From: Phormidesmis sp963710175
GTDB lineage: Bacteria; Cyanobacteriota; Cyanobacteriia; Phormidesmidales; Phormidesmidaceae
Direction: 5' to 3'
DNA length: 64,000 nucleotides
Assembly: GCA_963710175.1 (NCBI GenBank)
Contig: CAVPZC010000001.1
Location: 1,488,001-1,552,000, forward strand
The position numbers and the translations under genes were made by a program. The notes under the pieces are model-generated. The model was not told the DNA's origin and ran no database searches. It saw only the letters and a program-made list of their open reading frames with translations. The number at the start of each line of letters is the position of its first letter. Within the stretch, counting starts at the first letter, position 1. Below are positions 60,960-64,000 of this stretch, piece by piece.

Positions 60960-62342
60960 TTGCTTTGGGTTGCTTCCTTGACGCTTACTCGTGCTAGTGG
61001 CATCGTCCGGTTTTTCTCGGTACAAAGTTGGGCTCTAGAAGCCAGACTGCTGCGCTGGATGACGCTGCTGTGGCTGTCGGTCGGCATGGTGGTCCTGTTT
61101 TCTGCCTCCTATCCGGTTGCCGAGGCCGACTTTAACGACGGGGCGCGGTACTTCAAGGTTCAGCTGATCTGGGTAGTCTTGGGGCTGTTTATCTCTCGGT
61201 GGATCACCCGCCATCCGCTTCGCCAGATCATGCGGCTCTCGGGCTTCTTTTTACTGATCTGTATGCTGATGGTGGCGGCTACCCACATTCCGGGGGTCGG
61301 AATTTCGGTAAACGGGGCGACGCGCTGGCTGCCTTTCGGCCCCTTTTTAATTCAGCCCTCGGAGCTGATGAAGCCGTTTTTGGTAATGCACAGCGCCCAG
61401 CTGTTCGGTAAATGGCACCAGCTTACAAACAGCACACGGCTAGTCTGGCTGGGCATTTTGACCGGCGGGCTGATGATGATTTTGGCTCAGCCCAACCTCA
61501 GTACGACGGCAGTTTGCGGCATTGCGATCTGGCTGATTGCGCTGGCCGCTGGCATTCCCTACCGGCAGCTGCTGATGACGGCATCTACCGGACTGCTGGC
61601 AGCGGCGATCAGCGTCAGCATTAAGTCTTACCAGCGCGATCGCATTGTCTCTTTTCTCAATCCCTGGGCCGACCCGAGCGAAAGTGGCTATCAGCTGATT
61701 CAAAGCCTGCTGGCGATTGGCTCTGGCGGGGCGGGCGGCACCGGCTATGGTCTCTCTGCCCAAAAGCTTTACTTTTTGCCGATTCAATACACCGATTTCA
61801 TATTTTCGGTTTTTGCAGAGGAATTTGGCTTCATCGGCTGCATTATGCTGCTGCTGTTTTTGGCGGTTTACAGCACGGTGGCGCTGATGGTAGCAGTTCA
61901 GGCCGAAAAAACTGTCCATCGGCTAGTGGCTACTGGCTGCATGGTCTTGCTCGTGGGCCAGTCGCTGATCAATATCGGCGTGGCTACCGGCAGCCTGCCG
62001 ACGACCGGACTGCCCTTTCCCCTCTTCAGCTATGGCGGCAGCTCAATGATTGCCAGCTTGATCACTGCTGGCGTGCTGATTCGGGTAGCCAGAGAGTCGA
62101 GGGATGCCGATGTGCTCTCCCTCCCTCGTTCAGCGCCTAGCACTGCCTTTGCGGGAAGCCCTAAGGGAAAATCCAGTAGCCCTGTCGCTGTGCTGCCGAC
62201 TGCGAAAAATCGCCAGAATGCCCCGCCGCCCCGCCGCCCGCCGCGCACCGGGCTGAGGGGCGATCGCCCCTCAGCCCCCCGTCACCCTGGCTCTCGACGC
62301 ACTAGGCCATCTGCTGTGCCCCATCCCGACCAGCCTCGCTGA
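60960..62342 (+). CDS. ftsW: Cell division protein FtsW (SEDS peptidoglycan polymerase)
   Basis: A 460-residue SEDS protein with ten predicted helices. The conserved regions are MKPFLVMHSAQLFGKWHQLT, the loop ILAQPNLSTTAVCGIAIWLI, and GSLPTTGLPFPLFSYGGSSM near the C-terminus. FtsW polymerises septal peptidoglycan. The start is uncertain: TTG 60960 is the first in-frame candidate, and no clear Shine-Dalgarno is present. The cytoplasmic C-terminal tail (residues about 375-460) is rich in Pro and Arg. Confidence 0.9.
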   Translation: MLWVASLTLTRASGIVRFFSVQSWALEARLLRWMTLLWLSVGMVVLFSASYPVAEADFNDGARYFKVQLIWVVLGLFISRWITRHPLRQIMRLSGFFLLICMLMVAATHIPGVGISVNGATRWLPFGPFLIQPSELMKPFLVMHSAQLFGKWHQLTNSTRLVWLGILTGGLMMILAQPNLSTTAVCGIAIWLIALAAGIPYRQLLMTASTGLLAAAISVSIKSYQRDRIVSFLNPWADPSESGYQLIQSLLAIGSGGAGGTGYGLSAQKLYFLPIQYTDFIFSVFAEEFGFIGCIMLLLFLAVYSTVALMVAVQAEKTVHRLVATGCMVLLVGQSLINIGVATGSLPTTGLPFPLFSYGGSSMIASLITAGVLIRVARESRDADVLSLPRSAPSTAFAGSPKGKSSSPVAVLPTAKNRQNAPPPRRPPRTGLRGDRPSAPRHPGSRRTRPSAVPHPDQPR

Positions 62343-62402
62343 CAGTAGAGAGGGGAGCGATTCGATACAATGTGAGAGAAACTGTCTGATCGAACCAATC
62401 CT

Positions 62403-63143
62403 ATGGGCGAACGCCTGCAACTCTTTCTCTATCACCTCAGCCAGTCTGCCAATGGCTGGGTAGAAGGCCAGCTAGGCCATCTCTCTATCGCTAGTATCGG
62501 CATCATCGCGCTAGCCGGGCTACTGACTAGCCTCACCCCCTGTATGCTCTCAATGCTGCCCATTACCGTCGGCTATATGGGTAGCTACGAGTTGGAAACT
62601 CGCTGGCAGGCGGTGGCTCAGTCAGTCTGGTTTGCCGTTGGGCTTGCAACGACTCTGGCAGGCTTAGGCATAGCCGCTAGCAGCCTGGGCTGGGTATACG
62701 GCCAAGTTGGCGTTGGGCTACCGATTATTGTGAGTGCGATCGCCATTCTGATGGGTCTAAACCTACTGGAAGCCCTGCCGCTACCTCCCTTGCCTTCGTT
62801 TAACGGCACCGACTTTCTGCAAAACAATCTGCCGCGATCAGTTAAGTCATATTTACTTGGGCTCACCTTTGGATTGGTCGCTTCCCCCTGTAGCACGCCA
62901 GTATTGGCAACGCTGCTGGCCTGGGTTGGTAGAGAAGGCGATCCAGTCCTGGGGGCTTCACTCCTGCTGGCCTACACCATTGGCTACGTCGCCCCGCTGA
63001 TGCTAGCAGGCATCTTTACCGCCTCTATCAAACGCATTTTAGAACTGCGCCGCTGGTCTGGCTGGATCACCCCTGCCAGCGGCATCCTTCTTGTCGGCTT
63101 CGGACTGTTCTCTCTGGTCACTCGCTTCCTTCCCATCGCCTAG
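62403..63143 (+). CDS. ccdA: Cytochrome c biogenesis protein CcdA
   Basis: A 246-residue membrane thiol-disulfide transporter with about six helices. The paired cysteines are in LTSLTPCMLSMLPITVGYMG and VASPCSTPVLATLLAW. CcdA moves reducing equivalents across the thylakoid membrane to keep apocytochrome c cysteines reduced for heme attachment. It lies 30 bp before ccs1, which acts in the same System II pathway. Confidence 0.9.
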   Translation: MGERLQLFLYHLSQSANGWVEGQLGHLSIASIGIIALAGLLTSLTPCMLSMLPITVGYMGSYELETRWQAVAQSVWFAVGLATTLAGLGIAASSLGWVYGQVGVGLPIIVSAIAILMGLNLLEALPLPPLPSFNGTDFLQNNLPRSVKSYLLGLTFGLVASPCSTPVLATLLAWVGREGDPVLGASLLLAYTIGYVAPLMLAGIFTASIKRILELRRWSGWITPASGILLVGFGLFSLVTRFLPIA

Positions 63144-63173
63144 CGCCGATCTCCCCAAAATCTCGGACTCCCC

Positions 63174-64000
63174 ATGCTCACCGCTATCAAACGCTACTTT
63201 CGCAAAGATCTCGTTCCTCTCCTTGCCGACCTTCGTTTGGCCATTGGGCTACTGCTGGCGATCGCGCTCTTCAGCATTAGCGGCACGGTCATTGAGCAAG
63301 GGCAAGGGCTGGCTTTCTACCAGGAAAACTATCCCGAAAATCCGGCCCTGTTTGGCTTTCTCACCTGGAAATTTATTCTGACGGTGGGCCTGAACCACGT
63401 CTATAGCACCTGGTGGTTTCTAGCCATTTTGATTCTGTTTGGCGCTAGCCTGACCGCCTGCACCTTCACCCGGCAGCTGATTGCTCTGCGGTGGTTTTCG
63501 CGCACCTGGAATTTTTACAGTCAGCCGCGTCAGTTTGGCAAAATGGCGCTGAGTACGGAGATCGCGGGCGGGTCTTTGAGTGAGCTGAAAGCGGGGCTGG
63601 GCGATCGCCGCTACAAACTCTACGAAAAAGCAGATGAAGCCGGTGAGATGCTCTACGCCCACAAAGGGCTAGCGGGACGCATTGGCCCAATCGTCGTCCA
63701 CGCCAGTATGCTGCTTATTCTTATTGGCGCAATCCTGGGAGCCATGACCGGCTTTTATGCTCAAGAGATGGTACCCGGCGGCCAAACTTTCAAAATACAA
63801 AATATCTTTGAAGCCGGACCCTGGTCAGCCAGTCAGGTTCCCAAAGACTGGTCGGTCCACGTCAACCGCTTTTGGATTGACTACTCCCCGGAGGGCCGGG
63901 TCGATCAGTTTTACTCCGATCTCTCCGTACTGGATGACAGCGGCACAGAAGTCAAACGCAAAACCATCTGGGTCAACCAGCCGCTGCGCTACAAGAACGT
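63174..64000 (+). CDS. ccs1: Cytochrome c biogenesis protein Ccs1/ResB (C-terminus outside window)
   Basis: The frame from ATG 63174 runs to the window end with no stop, giving 275 complete codons. Ccs1 landmarks are LVPLLADLRLAIGLLLAIAL, SISGTVIEQGQGLAFYQENY, and YSTWWFLAILILFGASLTAC in the N-terminal helices. A further membrane segment GRIGPIVVHASMLLILIGAI follows, then a lumenal region with VNRFWIDYSPEGRVDQFYSD. With CcsA it forms the System II heme-delivery and ligation complex. The C-terminal part is missing only because the window ends. Confidence 0.85.
   Translation, partial: MLTAIKRYFRKDLVPLLADLRLAIGLLLAIALFSISGTVIEQGQGLAFYQENYPENPALFGFLTWKFILTVGLNHVYSTWWFLAILILFGASLTACTFTRQLIALRWFSRTWNFYSQPRQFGKMALSTEIAGGSLSELKAGLGDRRYKLYEKADEAGEMLYAHKGLAGRIGPIVVHASMLLILIGAILGAMTGFYAQEMVPGGQTFKIQNIFEAGPWSASQVPKDWSVHVNRFWIDYSPEGRVDQFYSDLSVLDDSGTEVKRKTIWVNQPLRYKN

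Noticed and set aside
1..64000. CRISPR array or prophage
   Set aside because: No regularly spaced direct repeats beyond three 17-bp units, and no phage structural or integrase gene were seen.

Overview
The window is chromosomal DNA from a cyanobacterium. The evidence is the gene content: NDH-1 subunits NdhF and NdhD, the flavodiiron pair Flv3/Flv1, a Tab2-type RNA-binding protein, a photosystem II S4-domain protein, an SLH-domain porin, a CYP110-type P450 and the CcdA/Ccs1 cytochrome c system. The octamer GCGATCGC and close variants (HIP1) also recur throughout. Genus cannot be fixed from sequence alone; a Leptolyngbya/Synechococcales-like lineage is a guess. No rRNA operon, CRISPR array, prophage or intact transposase is visible.

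Layout. 1-7.4 kb: a catabolic-looking cluster around a divergent promoter. An acyl-CoA dehydrogenase (cut by the window edge) and a phytanoyl-CoA dioxygenase-like protein lie on minus; a solute-binding-like protein, a GlnT-type glutamine synthetase and a MOSC protein lie on plus. They are followed by two tiny ORFs resembling the glutamine synthetase C-terminus, interleaved with Uma2, TenA and DUF4334 genes. 7.5-12.8 kb: a membrane protein, a cyclooxygenase-like heme peroxidase with a frameshifted catalase-like partner, and a large alpha/beta hydrolase. 12.8-18.1 kb (minus): SLH porin, flavin monooxygenase-like protein, secreted hypothetical, rhomboid. 18.3-25.8 kb: pentapeptide protein, CYP110, YgfZ, a response regulator-histidine kinase overlapping ridA, then an EamA exporter divergent from a MarR regulator with palindromes between, and an SDR. 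25.8-26.8 kb is gene-poor.

26.8-40.6 kb holds housekeeping genes (hydroxylase, mtnP, Tab2, avtA-rimM, murA, M48 protease, two tRNA-Leu genes, SpoU methylase, lpd, LysE, trpC). A fossil zone at 31.9-33.3 kb contains a TIR-domain pseudogene split by a 208-bp miniature transposon and a RAYT-like gene without its HUH histidines. 40.7-52.7 kb: a CrtI-type desaturase, PSII S4 protein, an MnmD-like/rhodanese fusion, an Rpn nuclease, rsmD, flv3-flv1 and a truncated Uma2. 53-64 kb: ndhF and ndhD separated by a second copy of the 208-bp element, a smaller element, a DUF3299-NicO fusion and a polysaccharide deacetylase, then ftsW, ccdA and ccs1 (cut by the window end).

How the parts work together: ndhF/ndhD and flv3/flv1 both serve electron flow around photosystem I. 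CcdA and Ccs1 jointly mature c-type cytochromes. avtA-rimM are translationally coupled. The strongest unusual signals are the cyclooxygenase-like enzyme with a frameshifted catalase-like neighbour, the glutamine synthetase tail mini-ORFs, the 208-bp element with exact 7-bp target duplications, and the TIR gene that can be partly restored by excising it.
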